A stretch of DNA of 64,000 bases from Carposina sasakii (GCA_014607495.2 CP053152.1:12569899-12633898), one strand, 5' to 3'; positions 23,828 to 54,781 are shown, numbered from the stretch's first letter. The notes: generated from the sequence alone by a model not told the origin. Translations and numbers: made by a program.

Positions 23828-24075
23828 TAGCCTATTGCAATCCACTGCTGGACGTTGGCCTCCCCCAGGGCACGCCACAAGACTGCCATGGAGGGTATTT
23901 GCCCATAGTCACCACGCTGGGCAGGCGGGTTGGTGACCGCAGTTTGTATTTTGGACTATGTTGTCAACACGGGAGGCGCTGCTGCCCACCTCCCGGGAAC
24001 CCTTAATCGCCTCGTACGATACCTACGGGCAGACATGGGGTGGTACGAATTCTACTCTGCCGGCACCACGCGGCC
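23828..24075 (+). repeat. Dispersed lepidopteran repeat, full-length copy
   Basis: Reads from gcctattgcaatccactgct to tctgccggcaccacgcggcc, about 250 bp. It matches 46632-46882 directly and 52305-52552 in reverse. A 60-aa open frame through it is not a gene. Confidence 0.8.
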
Positions 24076-24443
24076 AGATCATACATACATACATATAATC
24101 ACGCCTTTATTCCTTACGGGGTAGGCAGAGCACCAAGGGACGATAGAACCACATGGTGCCACTTCTGACCAATTTTGAGGAATAGTTTGAATGAATAAGT
24201 AGATCAAACATCAATAAATATCGCACCTTTCATACTATAGGGGCACAATACGAAAAACATGATTGTTGGGAAAACGCGTTTAAAGATTTTGGAGACCCTG
24301 TATTTTTACAAAAACGGTCATAAATAAATGAAACTATTAATAGCAAAATCTTAAATATAAATCTTAAATATCCTAAATCTATCATAAGAGTATGTCCATT
24401 AAGCATGAATTATTTAGCGCATATTAAATTTATCCCAGCATTA

Positions 24444-24706
24444 TACAGGGTGTAACAAAAAGGGTATGTTAAGCGAAAAGCTACGTAAATACCCACTGTA
24501 GAGAACCTATCCACGAAATTTGAGACTCGAAATCACATGTTTATTTTTCAAGATTGTATGAAAATTCCTGAGATATTAAAAAATTCTCCATACTATCGGG
24601 AAAAAGAAACATGTGATTTCGAGTCTCAAATTTCCTGGATAGGTCCTCTACAGTGGGCTATTTACGTAGCTTTTCGCTTAACATACCCTTTTTGTTACAC
24701 CCTGTA
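24444..24706 (+). mobile_element. Fold-back element, copy 3
   Basis: 263 bp. The arms tacagggtgtaacaaaaagg and cctttttgttacaccctgta are inverted copies along nearly their whole length, with only a short turn between. Confidence 0.9.
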
Positions 24707-24869
24707 TAAATTGATATAAATACATTTATTAATTAACCCTATTTAGTTGTGCCCTTATATCATAAAATAAACCATTTCCCTTATGGAAATTATTTAGACT
24801 TGAGCCTATATATTCCCAACTGATGGATGTAGGTACCTACATATTTAATCTATTGAGGAAATAGATCTC

Positions 24870-25133
24870 TACAGGGTGTAACAAAAAGGTTATGTTAAGC
24901 GAAAAGCTATGTAAATAGCCCACTATAGAGAACCTATCCACAAAATTTGAGATCCGAAATCACATGTTTATTTTTCCAAATAGTATGGAGAATTTTTAAA
25001 TATGCCAGGAATTTTTATACAATCTTGAAAAATAAAAATGTGATTTCGAGTTTCAAATTTTGGAAATAGGTTCTCTATACTGGGCTATTTATACAGCTTT
25101 TCGCTTAACATACCCTTTCTGTTACACCCTGTA
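24870..25133 (+). mobile_element. Fold-back element, copy 4
   Basis: 264 bp, same family as 24444-24706, only 163 bp away and in the same register. Slightly diverged (ccctttctgttacaccctg at the right end). Confidence 0.9.
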
Positions 25134-25744
25134 TACACATTAGTAAAAGTTGAAAGAAAATGATTATTACTTTCTTAAATTATATCTCATGAAAATGTAC
25201 TAAAAAGTATTTATTTCGAGAAAACAAAATGGACCTAAAATTTACCTCTAAACTAAACTATAGGTACTTAATTTGAGACAAAACAAATAATAAAACTGTA
25301 TAACTTGCAAAAACAACGTTTGATGATAACCGGATTTTACGAAAAATATGTGTTCTTTGTAAAGAATACATTGTTTTTATCTATTTGGACTTTGTACGAC
25401 ATGTATAAGTTGTGTAAGTTCAAAGAAAGGTTCGGACGTTTCGTTCTAATAAATAACCTATGACCTAGCAGCATGGCGTGCGCCTTAGCCGGTTCCGTAA
25501 GGAACAAAAAAAATTATGACATTGACAGCACAGGATTCGGCGGGAAAAGCTGGAAGGGTGTAGGTGTAATTTTCTTGTGAAAATCAAAAATTATTTGTAA
25601 ATGGCTTGCATGTGTCCGTAAAGTGATGTTTTCTGGTAGATAAGTTATATTTTATTCACTTGTAATGTGAATCTAGTGTGTGTGCATGGTTTTATACGCA
25701 GGTAAGCTGAGTAAAACTTTAGCCGGAATACGATCTCTTCATGG

Positions 25745-26508
25745 GCTCATGTAAGCTTAGACTAAGTAATTTATAGACCAGTGTGCCCACACAAACGCTG
25801 CAAGAAAAATGGTCCCACTTTTTTGATTTTAAAAGTAGAATACAAGCGTGACGTCACAGAAGTTGTCTAACACAACGGATACTGAGGAGCGAAAAAAATT
25901 GTTAGGATCAGTTTTGCCAGATCGTACCTGATAGAATATACAATTAATAAGCTTGGATTGAATTTATAAAGAGCAATTTATTATGAACGAAACAGTCACA
26001 GAAAAGTCAGTAATCAGAGAGAGTACAGAGCAGGCAGAAAAAGAAAACATCTATCATAAACTGTCTATAAAGTTTGGTTTATACAATTCCAACAGTACCT
26101 TGCGAAATTATCTCATATTTATTACAAAATTATCGTGTTTTATCGCATGACAAAATATATGGTCAAGGTACGCTCACGAGTTAAAGTTGGAATTTACGCA
26201 GTCGGATAAAAGAAAGACAGAATATAAATATGAAACGGATAAGGTATGCACAATCCTACCCTCCCTCCCCGCTCACGAGTTGGATTTTGGGGTATTCTTA
26301 CAAAATTATCGTAGATTTGACAAAAATATCGTAGAATTTGGACGAATTATCGTGCGATACCTAATTTTAATTTTTATGGCAAGACACTCAAAATTATCGT
26401 GGATCTACGATAATTATCATGCATCTGGCAACGCTGGTTAGGATGAATAGTTCTCACTTCTGTTTAGGGACGTATTGGTAGACGTAAGCCTCAATCTGAG
26501 AATAATAT
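25745..26508. mobile_element. Short derivative of the element at 57295-60385, split by a hAT MITE
   Basis: The left part (agcttagactaagtaat to gacgtcacagaagttg) and the right part (acaacggatactgaggagcg to cctcaatctgagaata) match both ends of the long unit at 57295-60385. The 2.8-kb middle of that unit is absent here. The block is interrupted by the hAT MITE at 25909-26436. Confidence 0.65.
25909..26436 (+). mobile_element. hAT-type MITE with clustered aaattatcgt motifs
   Basis: Ends are CAGTTTTGCCAGATC and its imperfect reverse form gcatctggcaacgctg. The 8-bp duplication gttaggat lies at 25901-25908 and 26437-26444, and the uninterrupted target survives at 60309-60316. The right third carries several copies of aaattatcgt or close variants, as expected for subterminal transposase-binding repeats. 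A short open frame inside (26187-26441) is not convincing as a gene. Confidence 0.85.
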
Positions 26509-26838
26509 CATCACGATCATTTTTCTCCATGGAAGCATACCTGGGAAGTGTCTAGTTTCCAAAATATTAGGGTCCAAAGTTGAGTAAATAGACTGCGTTT
26601 TTCTGCATAAATGCACATAGACGCGCGTAGCAGGATTTTTTCACGAAAAATAATTAATATCTGTCTATAAAAAAACTAACATAAACACTAGACACTATAA
26701 ATTTTGCACGACCAAGGAACTTAAAAATTTTTTTCAAAAAAAAAAAATTCCCAGCATTTTTTTTGGCATAAACTTACTTTATTTGATGTATAGAGTACGT
26801 ACCCTTCGTTAAAGGTGGCCACAAAAAAACATCCTGTA
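26509..26838 (-). mobile_element. ACAGGATG TIR element, left end missing
   Basis: Runs from atcatcacgatcatttttct to aacatcctgta. It joins the preceding element without the first 50 bp or so. Confidence 0.8.
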
Positions 26839-27174
26839 TAATCAAAGCATGTAAGTTATTTCTGCAATTATTTTTTATTTTGACTAACTTTACACTTCTT
26901 CTTGAGGATTTTCCCAACCTATCCATTCATCATCATAATTATCATCCATCATAAATTCAGAAATCATTTACTAAAGACAATGGCTGTATGAGCTTAGTTC
27001 CCCTTGCCTTTCCTTCGGGATAAACTAAACGACAGTTAGACAATAACAAACAAAGCTGATGGACGCGCTCGCTATAAAGTTTGGAAGAACGTTTAAAATT
27101 ACATTAATAAATATCTATTTTATTGATATTGTAAGCTTTCGTCCATTATATCCATTTGCCATTATTTAATAATC
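26839..27174 (+). promoter_or_regulatory. Probable DONSON promoter region
   Basis: The only DNA free of recognised repeats before the DONSON start codon. I see no clear TATA box or known site. Assigned by position alone. Confidence 0.3.
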
Positions 27175-30100
27175 ATGGAACCGCCGCCTTCACCATGGAA
27201 AAAGCCTAATGAGGTTATGAAATTACACAGGCTGAAAAAACGAAAGCAAGCTTTACAGGTGTGTTATTTTAAATATTTGTAAATCTAATTCGTGTAGTTT
27301 ACGTTTGTAAGGTTTTTAAGAAGAACATTCGTAGAATACATATTATTACATACATTTTTCAGGAACGCATGAAACAGCCGTTATCTAACAACGAAGATGC
27401 TTCCGTTAATAAAAAAGAAGAGTTAGACTTTTCCAGACTCCTTGATGGAGACAAAAGGAAAAATCCATTCTCAAAGTTAGTATAACTAATCATTAAAATA
27501 TGCACATATTTTATCTAAAATATTTATTTGCTGAGTAGCATCAAATACACCTTAAATTATTTTAAAATTTCAGTAACATTTAGAGATTGCATTATTATTT
27601 TCAGGAATAATTCACAAACCAGTAAAAAACAGAAAGTAGATATTGAATCACAACTAGATGAATCCGAGGACAAAACATTATTTGCATTAATGAAACTGCC
27701 TGCTAAAGTTACACCTCAACAACCACAACTTGACACAGAGAAGTTGTCCACCTTTTCCAATCTTCTACAAAAATTCACAGCAGAACATTCTGTGGAACCT
27801 GTAAGCAGATTTATTGCCACTAAGAGTCAATGTAACTTATGATTAATGTTATGCTTTTATGTAACCACCTAGAAATCAGTTAATATGTTGTAAAGTCAAT
27901 CAACAACTCACTCTTGCAACACCACCACTACTTCATTCCTCAACATAAGTTCTTATAAAACAGAAACACTTCTCCTAATTTCTTGTGTAAACCCTGATTT
28001 ATCCAGAGATGAAAAAGTGTCTAATGTGTCCATGACCAACTATAATGCCCCCATGTAATATAGGCAAACTTATTTTTCATAAAATTATTTATTTCCAGAC
28101 AATAATAGAACAGAAATACAAACATCTGCCCATTGATTGGGCATTGAAGAACAGAGTGAGGTTAATGTCTGCAAAACCATTTCCATGGACATTAAATTTA
28201 AAAGCTAGTGAAGAAGCTTCAGGAATCACTGGGTATATTGTCTAATCAAATTAAATATTATGGTTCATTAACTATTTTTGTACAGTCAGTCAGTAGAGGG
28301 ACAAGACGGTCTTGGTAGGCGATGGGCTGACCACCTGTCCCTACTAACAGAACTTGTACATCTCAACTATACCCTCAAAATTGGTCAGAAGTGGCACCAT
28401 ATGGTTCTATCGGCCCTTGGTGGTCTGCCTACCCCATAAAGGATAAACTCATGATTATATGTATGTATGTATGTAACTATTTTTCCAAACATCAAATAGC
28501 CTATCAGAATAATAAAGTTGATGATTTCTTTCTCTAATACTCGATCATTATAGAGACAGCATCAACTTCATTATTCAGATAGGCTATATGATGTTTGGAA
28601 AAATCAGACCTAAGAGAAAAATGAATATAAATAGCAGTCAAAATATGGATTAATCATAAACACAAAGTATAAAGTAAAGTCACTGTATAGTCCTATTTAC
28701 TTTTAGTCCATAGTTATTTATTATTTCAGGTTTGTCCGCTGTCTAGATACCACCTCATCACCAACCCTGGACACATCACCACGAGCATTATTCCACCAGA
28801 CAAACCTGTACTGGCAGCACCCTCACCTGCCCTGGTTAGACCTCTACCCAAGGTCCTCAGGGAAGGTTGCTGCCACCAGCTTCATGGCCACCAATGAGGA
28901 AGTCAAGCAGGCCTTGCTTCGAGAATGGACAGAGAGCTTTAGATCCTTGTTCCAGGTAAATAATACCATTCTAGGTAGCAGTATAGTTATATTATAGTTT
29001 AAAATGTAACTTGCCATCTTATAATGGTCTTACTGTGATCTTTCTATACATTGTGAGCTTCTATAGGTGATTAAAACTTGATGTCTTCTCTCTCTCTTTA
29101 TAATATTGTTTATCTAGAGCAGTGGTTCCCAAAGTGGTCCAAGTGGACCCCCAGGGATCCACAGGAGACTCGATGGGGGTCTATGTTAACGTGAAAAAAT
29201 GTTGGTTTACAATGAATTTATATGTGGTGTAGGCCTTTAGGGGGTCCACCAGAACTAGTTAACTTTTAAAAGGGGTCTGAGAAAAAAGTTTGGGACCCCC
29301 TGATCTAGAGGATTGATATAAGTAGCGGCACGAAACTCTAGCGCTGACCGTTATGGCGCAGAAGTAACAAATAAGGCCTCAGGGGGGCTAGAGGGGCGAA
29401 GGGTACGCGAGTGTAGCGCCGATTTGTTAGCCAGTCGTACTCCGACCCCCGCCTTAATACGACGCCCCGCGGACTTCTGACTATACAGTCGCGTTCTAAA
29501 GTGTATTGTGTCAAATGAGATTTAATGAGAGGCTACGATGGACCCATTGAACTACCAGCTTAGCTCTAATACCTGTGTAGAGTAGAATAATGATTACAAG
29601 TCTCTAAATCGTTGTATTTGATCCGAAGCGCGGCGGTAGACCCCGTAACACGTGAAATTTCATAGCCTAACTGGTGAAAAGTATGTAAGTATGTAATTTC
29701 CCCTTCAGCAGGTCTATCAGCTATCTTTTTTCATAGAGTGATCAATGAGTGATCATCACTGTGAACTGTCAAAAAAGAACATTTGTGGTGCTATAAAGAT
29801 TTATCTTCTGTAATTCTAGTTACTGCGCGCGCTGCACTGCCCGTATTTCTACGTGTGCGCGAATTCGTTCACGGTGCTGTTCCGTGCGGCCGGCGTGTGC
29901 GGCGTGCCGGAGCCGTGCGCGCTCGTCGCCCCCACCACCCGGGGCTTCCGGCAGACGCTGCGGCAGGAAGGTAACTACTAGAGTCCGCTACACAGAGTAA
30001 CTTCTATGCCTGATTTCAGAACTGACATTTTTTATATGCAGTGACTCAGAAAATGTGGTCATACACGTAGTAACTAGCGCCGTCATCCAACGCTGAAACG

Positions 30101-33100
30101 CACTCTATCTATTACATAACATCAGCCTATTGCAATACACTGCTGAAAGGCCTATTACCATAGGAGGTTTTTGCCCATAGTCACCACGCTGGGCAAATAG
30201 TTCGGTGATCGCAGTGTCATTTTCGGACTATGTTTTTAATATGGGAGGGATAAAACATGAGCTCACTTCGCTCGCTCTTCAATTTCATATTTTTCAGTAA
30301 ATAAAATGCAGCGTCTCTTTTTTGGGAAAGTTAAACCTCACAAGCCAACTTCTGGATACCTTCTCCTTCTGCATATTCTTTTCATTCTTACAGACGTAGA
30401 ATTCACAATGCCCCTCCGGCCGGACAGTAAGAAGCGCCTCAACACATCCGACGAAGAGAAACCGAAGAACTCCTCGTTTGACAGCTGCTACGACACCATG
30501 GACGAGGGCAAGTCCCGCGACAACGACAGAGACGGATCGGAGGATGAGGACCCTGACCAGTTCCTCTCACAGCTGGGCTTAGGCAATGATGTGCTGAAGA
30601 AGATTAATATTGCTCAGGTAAGATTGCTAAGTTTGCTTTAGGTAAGATTGCCAAGTTAGCTTTACTTGATAAGTACGATATTTTTTGATAGTGTTTATTG
30701 TGCGTAACCGTTTCTCACAAATAACCTATGTAGCTTTAGTAACCATTTAATAACGTATTTATCATAGAACTTAGTGAGGCCATTCTCTCTCAATTACTCG
30801 GTAACATTTCCCATTGGATTCGTTATCGGTAGCTAGATTGTTGTATTTGTGCTCAAAAGGCGGCGGTAGACCACGTGCGACTTAAGCTAACTGGTGAAAG
30901 TGGGGGTGTAAATTACACACTTCTACTCAACCTCTGGGGGACAACGGGCGTGACTAAAGTATGCTGGCAATCTCCATTCCAGACGCGTATAACCCACAAC
31001 GCAGAAAGCACAGTGGACAGCGCCGCAGAGTCGCTCGTGTTCGTCCGCGGGGCGGATGCGCAGGCGCTGTTTAACTTCCTGTTGAACTGCAAGTCGGTGG
31101 TCAGCCCCACCGGACCGTTTGCAGGCGTGCCGCCTACGTTACTGTCGCCGACTGCCTTCCATGGAGGGACGTTGCAGAGTTTGAAGGTCATTTTGATTTG
31201 CGTTAGTAATTAGTGAGTTTTGAGGGTGACTTGAAGATAGAAGAGACTTCTACAGACTGAGCTTCTACTGTAATAACTAGCCATTTGATACTCCTTTCTT
31301 TATTAGCTACTGGGTCTTTCTTGCCAGATAAGAATATTACTAGCGGCGGCCCACGACTTTGCCCGCGTAAACTTTAGTTCCCGTTTATCCTTTTCCCGTG
31401 AGAATTTTTCTGATGCCTACCATATACAAAGAACACGTATCAGCAGTTTTTTGTTGTAAATTAGGAGTAACTAATCACTTATCACACCTATCTCTAACTA
31501 TTTTGAACGCATAATGTATACTGATTACAGTAGATAATTGAACATTTATTTTTTACATTGTCAAATAGCCTATTAGTAGGTTAGAATCTAACCGAACTAA
31601 AATTATTCTACAGATGAGAGAAAACGTAATACACGCTGAAGACAAGAAGTACTATTCGATAGAGCTCCGCGGGCCGATATTACCTACGACAGTGCACACT
31701 CTGTTCAACGTAGTGAAGTCGAGTTCAGCATCACAGTTCAGCGCCACCTTCGCACATCAACAGTCCACGCTTGCCTTCTCGCTGGCGGCTAAAGCTATTT
31801 CGGAGGGTAAACTCTTTGCAAGATATTTATGTATATTTTGCCATTAGGAATGTACCCGCAGTATAATGCTAAAGTTTTATCCTTAGTGTACGAGGGCTGT
31901 TTGATAAGTCGTTTTAAAAAGTTTTTTTTTTAATTTTTTTTAAACAATTTACATTTATTTCTCAACATAGTCTCCTTTGAGGGCCAAACACTTGTTCCAG
32001 CGAGTTTCCAATTTTTTTATCCCCTCCAAAAAATACGTTTTGTCGAGGTCTTCAAAATAGGCGTTTACACCAGCGATGCAGTCCTCATTTGTCAAAAATT
32101 TTTGCCCTCCAAGCCATCTAGATCCGGCGAATACGGAGCATGCGGAACCAGTTCGAAGCCCAACTCGTGGATTTTGGCCATTGCAATAGTTGACGTGTGC
32201 ACTGGGGCATTGTCTTGATGAAAGAGGACTTTCTTGGGGGACAATTTTGGTCGTTTTTCCAACAATTCGGCATTAAAACGGTCCAATAACTCTGCGTAAT
32301 AACGGCCAGTGATAGTCTTTCCCTTTTCCAAGTAATCAATCATAATGATTCCTTCGCCATCCCAGAAGACTGTCGCCATGACCTTTCCAGCCGACAAAAC
32401 AGTCTTGGCCTTCTTTGGGGCACGTTCACCAGTCGCCATCCATTGTTTTGATTGCTGTTTTGATTCAGGTGTATAATGATGGACCCAAGTTTCGTCCACA
32501 GTGACAAATCGACTCAAAAAATTCCGAGGATTACGCTTCATCATATCCAAACACAGTTTTGAAATTCGCTTTCTTTCGTGTTTTTGTTCGATTGTCAACA
32601 AACGTGGCACCCATCGTGCAGACAGCTTTGTCATACCCAAATCTTCATGCAGGATTTTATGTACTCGCTCAGTGGAGATGCCTGTGTTCTCAGCTATTTC
32701 ACGCACCTTCACTCGGCGGTCGTCGAGTACAATATTATGGACTTCTTCAACAACATCCTCAGTAGTGACTTCGATTGGGCGACCAGAGCGTGGAGCATCA
32801 GATGTGCTTGACCGACCACGTTTAAAATCATTTATCCAGTTATAAACAGTCTGCAACGTTGGTGCGTTAGTGCCATGAACAGAATCAAGTTCAGTTTTTA
32901 TTGTGGCAGCACTGCAACCCTTCATAAAAAAAATGTTTTATAACGGCACGAAATTCAGTTTTTTCCATAGTTGTTGAATATTTACGAGTGATCACAGTTA
33001 AACAATGGTTATACTGACAAAAACTTGTTTTTTTTTGCTGAATTTTTGACAGTCTTCATTTGAAAGATTGTGCCTGCCAGTGTTAACGCCATTTACCAGA

Positions 33101-33615
33101 AAAAAGGTTTTACAAATAGTTTTTAAAAGGACTTATCAAACAGCCCTCGTAGTAGTTATTTACTTTACGAATTTATTTATTTTATTGACCAAAATTCTAA
33201 AGATTCAACACAGGGTACCTATACCCTATATAGGGGATAGGGTTACGGGGACTTATCTAGTTCAGTAACACAACGCTAAGTCATTTACTTTTAATATATC
33301 TAAGCAGCGCGTTTCTTATATAACATGAAATCTAAGTGACCACTGTCTGTGCATTCCGTAGTTAAAGACTTAACAAAGATCCATTATAAAACTATCACCA
33401 AATTTTATTTATACTGATTATGTATTGCTATTTCAGATGAGACTACAAAGGAGAACGAACCAAACAATTTTAACAAAGCATTCAACAAAGAGAACTTATC
33501 AGACTGTGGCATCAGTGAAAGCATGTTACAGTACTTCTGTTCATCCGACCCCAGTGTAGTGAAGTTGTTAGATAGTGTTAAATATAATGATGATGATGAC
33601 ACTTACACATGGTGA
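27175..33615 (+). CDS. Donson: DONSON (humpty dumpty), replication factor, complete
   Basis: DONSON is a nuclear protein needed for replication; in other animals it helps bring GINS to MCM to form the replicative helicase and protects stalled forks. Exons: 27175-27258, 27363-27475, 27605-27800, 28099-28232, 28730-28955, 29820-29970, 30394-30617, 30983-31186, 31614-31806 and 33437-33615. They sum to 1,704 bp, giving 567 aa (human 566), and all phases fit. Family marks include PWTLNLKASEEASGITGF near residue 160, RGFRQTLRQEGVEFTMPLRP in the middle (here with D for G) and SIELRGPILPTTVHTL in the C-terminal half. The N-terminus is basic; an acidic stretch lies near residues 340-365. Exon 6 is much more GC-rich than its surroundings. 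Introns hold a hAT MITE, a hairpin element and a mariner. Confidence 0.93.
28487..28604. mobile_element. Hairpin element in DONSON intron 4
   Basis: The segment from ttttccaaacatcaaatagc to gctatatgatgtttggaaaa folds on itself with arms of about 45 bp around a turn of some 30 bp. Consistent with a short MITE; no second copy in the window. Confidence 0.6.
29120..29302 (+). mobile_element. hAT-type MITE (cagtggttccc) in DONSON intron 5
   Basis: 183 bp with ends cagtggttcccaaa and tttgggaccccctg and a perfect 8-bp duplication atctagag at 29112-29119 and 29303-29310. The terminus is typical of hAT elements. Confidence 0.85.
29325..29700. repeat. GC-rich unassigned repeat-like block
   Basis: A markedly GC-rich intronic stretch. 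Its end (gttgtattt, gcggcggtagacc, ctaactggtgaaa) is shared with 30842-30900, so part of it is repetitive. Class unknown. Confidence 0.4.
30119..30245 (+). repeat. Diverged fragment of the dispersed lepidopteran repeat
   Basis: Shares gcctattgcaatacactgct and cccatagtcaccacgctggg with the longer copies. Located in DONSON intron 6. Confidence 0.6.
31891..33149 (-). mobile_element. mariner transposon in DONSON intron 9
   Basis: 1,259 bp between TA dinucleotides. The ends cgagggctgtttgataagtc and gacttatcaaacagccctcg are inverted repeats of about 31 bp with two mismatches. It lies antisense to DONSON. Length and ends are those of a standard mariner. Confidence 0.95.
31955..32968 (-). pseudogene. 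mariner transposase, inactive
   Basis: DD34D transposase. Most of it reads in one frame (32092-32925) with a helix-turn-helix N-half, the first catalytic Asp in TVDETWVHHYTPE and the second in FHQDNAPVH. It is broken in three ways. A one-base indel in a T8 run separates the natural start (ATG at 32968, MEKTEF) from the main frame. After PYSPDL about 14 residues are missing, including the third catalytic Asp. A further T-run indel puts the last 50 codons (to TAA at 31955) out of frame. Confidence 0.92.
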
Positions 33616-34130
33616 TGAACATTCGTCATTGATGATGGACTCAGTAAGCATGTTTTAGTGCTTCATCATTGGAATTAGTGTAGTGTTAGTGTAAAATGTT
33701 AACATGTGTCCCCAAAGACTACATTCACCTGTAATGTAATGAACAGATTGTTACAAAGAAATTACTGAATCAATGAGTTAGGAATATAATTAAAATTGTC
33801 ATATACTTAAACTTAAATTTGATTGTTACGTTACTGGTGAATACTCTAGTGAGGAAGCGCCTTAATAAACATGTCACACTATTACACCTAACATCAATGT
33901 TAGATTAATAATTATTTATTTTGTATATATTGTTTTGAAGTCATTCAAATGTAATCATTGAATAAAAGTATTTTTGTACAATGTATTTTAGTTTCGATTC
34001 TTGTTATATAAAAATTGATTTAATATACCCGAGTCTAAAGTTTTTTTTTTTTGAAAACTACACACTTCTACACAGAAGTCATACTCTGATCAAAACCGAT
34101 TCAAACCAAAAATACTGAATCAATCTATCT
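33616..34130 (+). other. DONSON 3' UTR and flank
   Basis: AT-rich region after the stop codon. A polyadenylation hexamer aataaa is at 33961-33966, some 345 bp beyond the stop. Confidence 0.65.
33961..33966 (+). terminator. Likely DONSON polyadenylation signal
   Basis: First clear aataaa after the DONSON stop, followed by a T/GT-rich stretch. Confidence 0.65.
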
Positions 34131-34135
34131 ATACA

Positions 34136-34323
34136 TATAATAAAATTGTAATGGATCTATGTTTGTGCATGCTTATCTCAGGAACGGCTGAACCGTTTTC
34201 GATGCAGTTTTCAGGAATATATTATGACAGGTCCCACTTAACCTATAGGCTACTTTTTATCCCGGATAATTTCGACATTGTTTTTTCTACAGTCCACGCG
34301 GACGGAGTCGCGGGCGTCCACTA
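34136..34323 (+). mobile_element. Short Helitron
   Basis: Begins tctatacatataataaaatt, ends gcgggcgtccactag before a T, and has a GC-rich stem just inside the end: the TC...CTAG plan of lepidopteran Helitrons. The copy at 43559-46580 shares both halves. Confidence 0.75.
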
Positions 34324-35390
34324 GTCATAAAATAAAAATAGGACTCAATAAAAACACTCCTTAACTTAATCGTATGATTTATTCAATTTTCATTTTTGGT
34401 AAATTAAAAATAAAAGATTTCGAAGTCCACAGTCACTTTAAAGCAAGATTCATACAGATCAGGATGAAATAAATAAAATTGTGAGAGTTCTGCTTTAACA
34501 TGACAATAATGTTACTTAACATAACTGCACTAATCACTATAAATTATCACTTCAAACCCAAGGGGACAGGAATCTTGGAAAGCTTACGGCTAAAATTTTC
34601 ATCTATTTATGTGACCATTCATCCACTGAAAAGGAAATAATTATCATGTTTATTGGTACATAATTCTCAAAAAATGCATGTTCACTTCTGTTGAGTGAGA
34701 AAAATATATGTATCTAGACAAGACAGAAGTAAGATAAAAATTTAATATAAGGATTAGGTGAATATATGCATTCCAATTATCCTAATACGTAAAATATCCA
34801 GCATGCGTAAAATTAACAATTCTCATTTTGTCAAAGGCAAACAGTCGCAAAATATCCAATTCAAATTACAAAACTTATTTATTACCAAAATCCACAACAC
34901 TTAAATACAATAAATATCCAGGTTTTGCTGATCCCTTGGGAATCTCAGAAAATCTTATTAAGTAGAAACCAATTCAACCTTCATGCCAAATCAGAGCTTT
35001 CTCCTATTAATAATAGGTATGTCTAATGCAAAATGGACAAGTTAAGAATAAGGCATAATGCAACCACACTAAAAGTATTTGCAGTTACAGAACTTAGCTG
35101 GGAACATGTATTTTCTATAAATAAACATAGTAAATAATAGTTACCTTAATACCGATTCAAATTGAAATTACGTTGTATAATTTACGCGGCTTATGATTTC
35201 TGTAAAAAAGAGAAATGTCCATTACTGGCAAATATAAAAGGAAAAGGACTTCATATCATAAATATGATGCATGGGATGCAAGACTACAAAAAAAAATTAG
35301 ATTATCAAACAAATAATGCCGACTTTACGCGGTGTAATTCAATGTTACACGGCAAACATTCATTCAGACAATACGTCGTGTTACAATAGA
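34324..35390. other. AT-rich intergenic DNA, nothing recognised
   Basis: Between DONSON and Mi-2, which converge here. No repeat seen elsewhere in the window and no coding signal. Confidence 0.45.
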
Positions 35391-35500
35391 CGGCCGATTG
35401 GTGTAGTTGGTAGTGGCCCTGCCTGCGACACCATAGGTCCTAGGTTCACCATAAATCCCGGTAGGTGCAAACATTGATGTGATGAATATCACGATGAAAA
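35391..35500 (+). mobile_element. tRNA-derived SINE
   Basis: Starts ggccgattggtgtagttgg (A-box-like), has a decayed B-box region (ggttcaccataaatcccgg) and then ggtaggtgcaaacattgatg. Related copies lie at 51001 and 55215 (reverse). It is a pseudo-tRNA head, not a tRNA gene. Confidence 0.75.
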
Positions 35501-35614
35501 AAAAATTTGCCAGCAACGAGCCGCGTAAGGATGCCTGTTCACCGGAGCAGAGAAACTGAGAAATTTTAACCAAAAGGATTGTATAAATGTGCTCCCTCTA
35601 ATGCAGAGGTACAT

Positions 35615-35990
35615 ACATACATAATAATCACGCCTCTTTCCCGGAGGGGTAGGCAGAGATCACGGATCTCCATTTGCTACGATCCTGACACACCTGTTTC
35701 GCTTCATCTACTTTCATGATATTCTTCATGCACGCTCGTCAGTTTAGGGTACTCTTGACCTGACCTTTCTTTATAATTTCACAAATTTGATCGGTAAAAG
35801 TCCGGCGAGGTCTTCCCCTTCCAACCCTTCCATCCATCCACTCTTCCGTTGTACACTTTCTTTGTCAGTCTACTTTCACTCATCCTCTCTACATGCCCAA
35901 ACCACCTCAACATACCCTTCATAATCTTCGGCGACACGTCCTCATTTATACCACACTTCTTTCTGATTTGTAAACTTATTTCGTCTAACG
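35615..35990. repeat. Dispersed repeat fragment, class uncertain
   Basis: Begins cataataatcacgcctcttt and ggtaggcagagatcacggat, which I recognise as a common moth repeat. The related segment ggtaggcagagcaccaaggg is at 24120. No open frame survives. Confidence 0.5.
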
Positions 35991-36021
35991 CCCACTTTGA
36001 AAATCAGTAGCGCCACCCATT

Positions 36022-36027
36022 TTTATT
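36022..36027 (-). terminator. Candidate Mi-2 polyadenylation signal
   Basis: AATAAA on the minus strand about 230 bp beyond the proposed Mi-2 stop. Confidence 0.4.
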
Positions 36028-36255
36028 TCACCTTAAAGATGTTAATAGCATATTAATTGCGCTATTTTTTTCTGGGGCCTTAACTGCCCCTCTCTAGGCC
36101 TCCAAGGCCACGAGGGGGCGTTATCGCCCACTTTGAATGTAACGGATTTGATACAGATTTGAGTATTACCTCAGTGAATGAGGAGAACCGAGCATCACAA
36201 TGCACACTTTGTAATGATAAACACAATGAATAATATCTTGATAAAACTCGTGACA

Positions 36256-54781
<18,526 letters not shown>

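Noticed and set aside
30875..31213. 112-codon plus frame taken as a separate gene
   Set aside because: Its first part is intron; the real exon of DONSON is 30983-31186.
35391..35470. Possible tRNA gene
   Set aside because: The A and B boxes are those of a SINE head; the cloverleaf is not complete and the same tail occurs in other copies.
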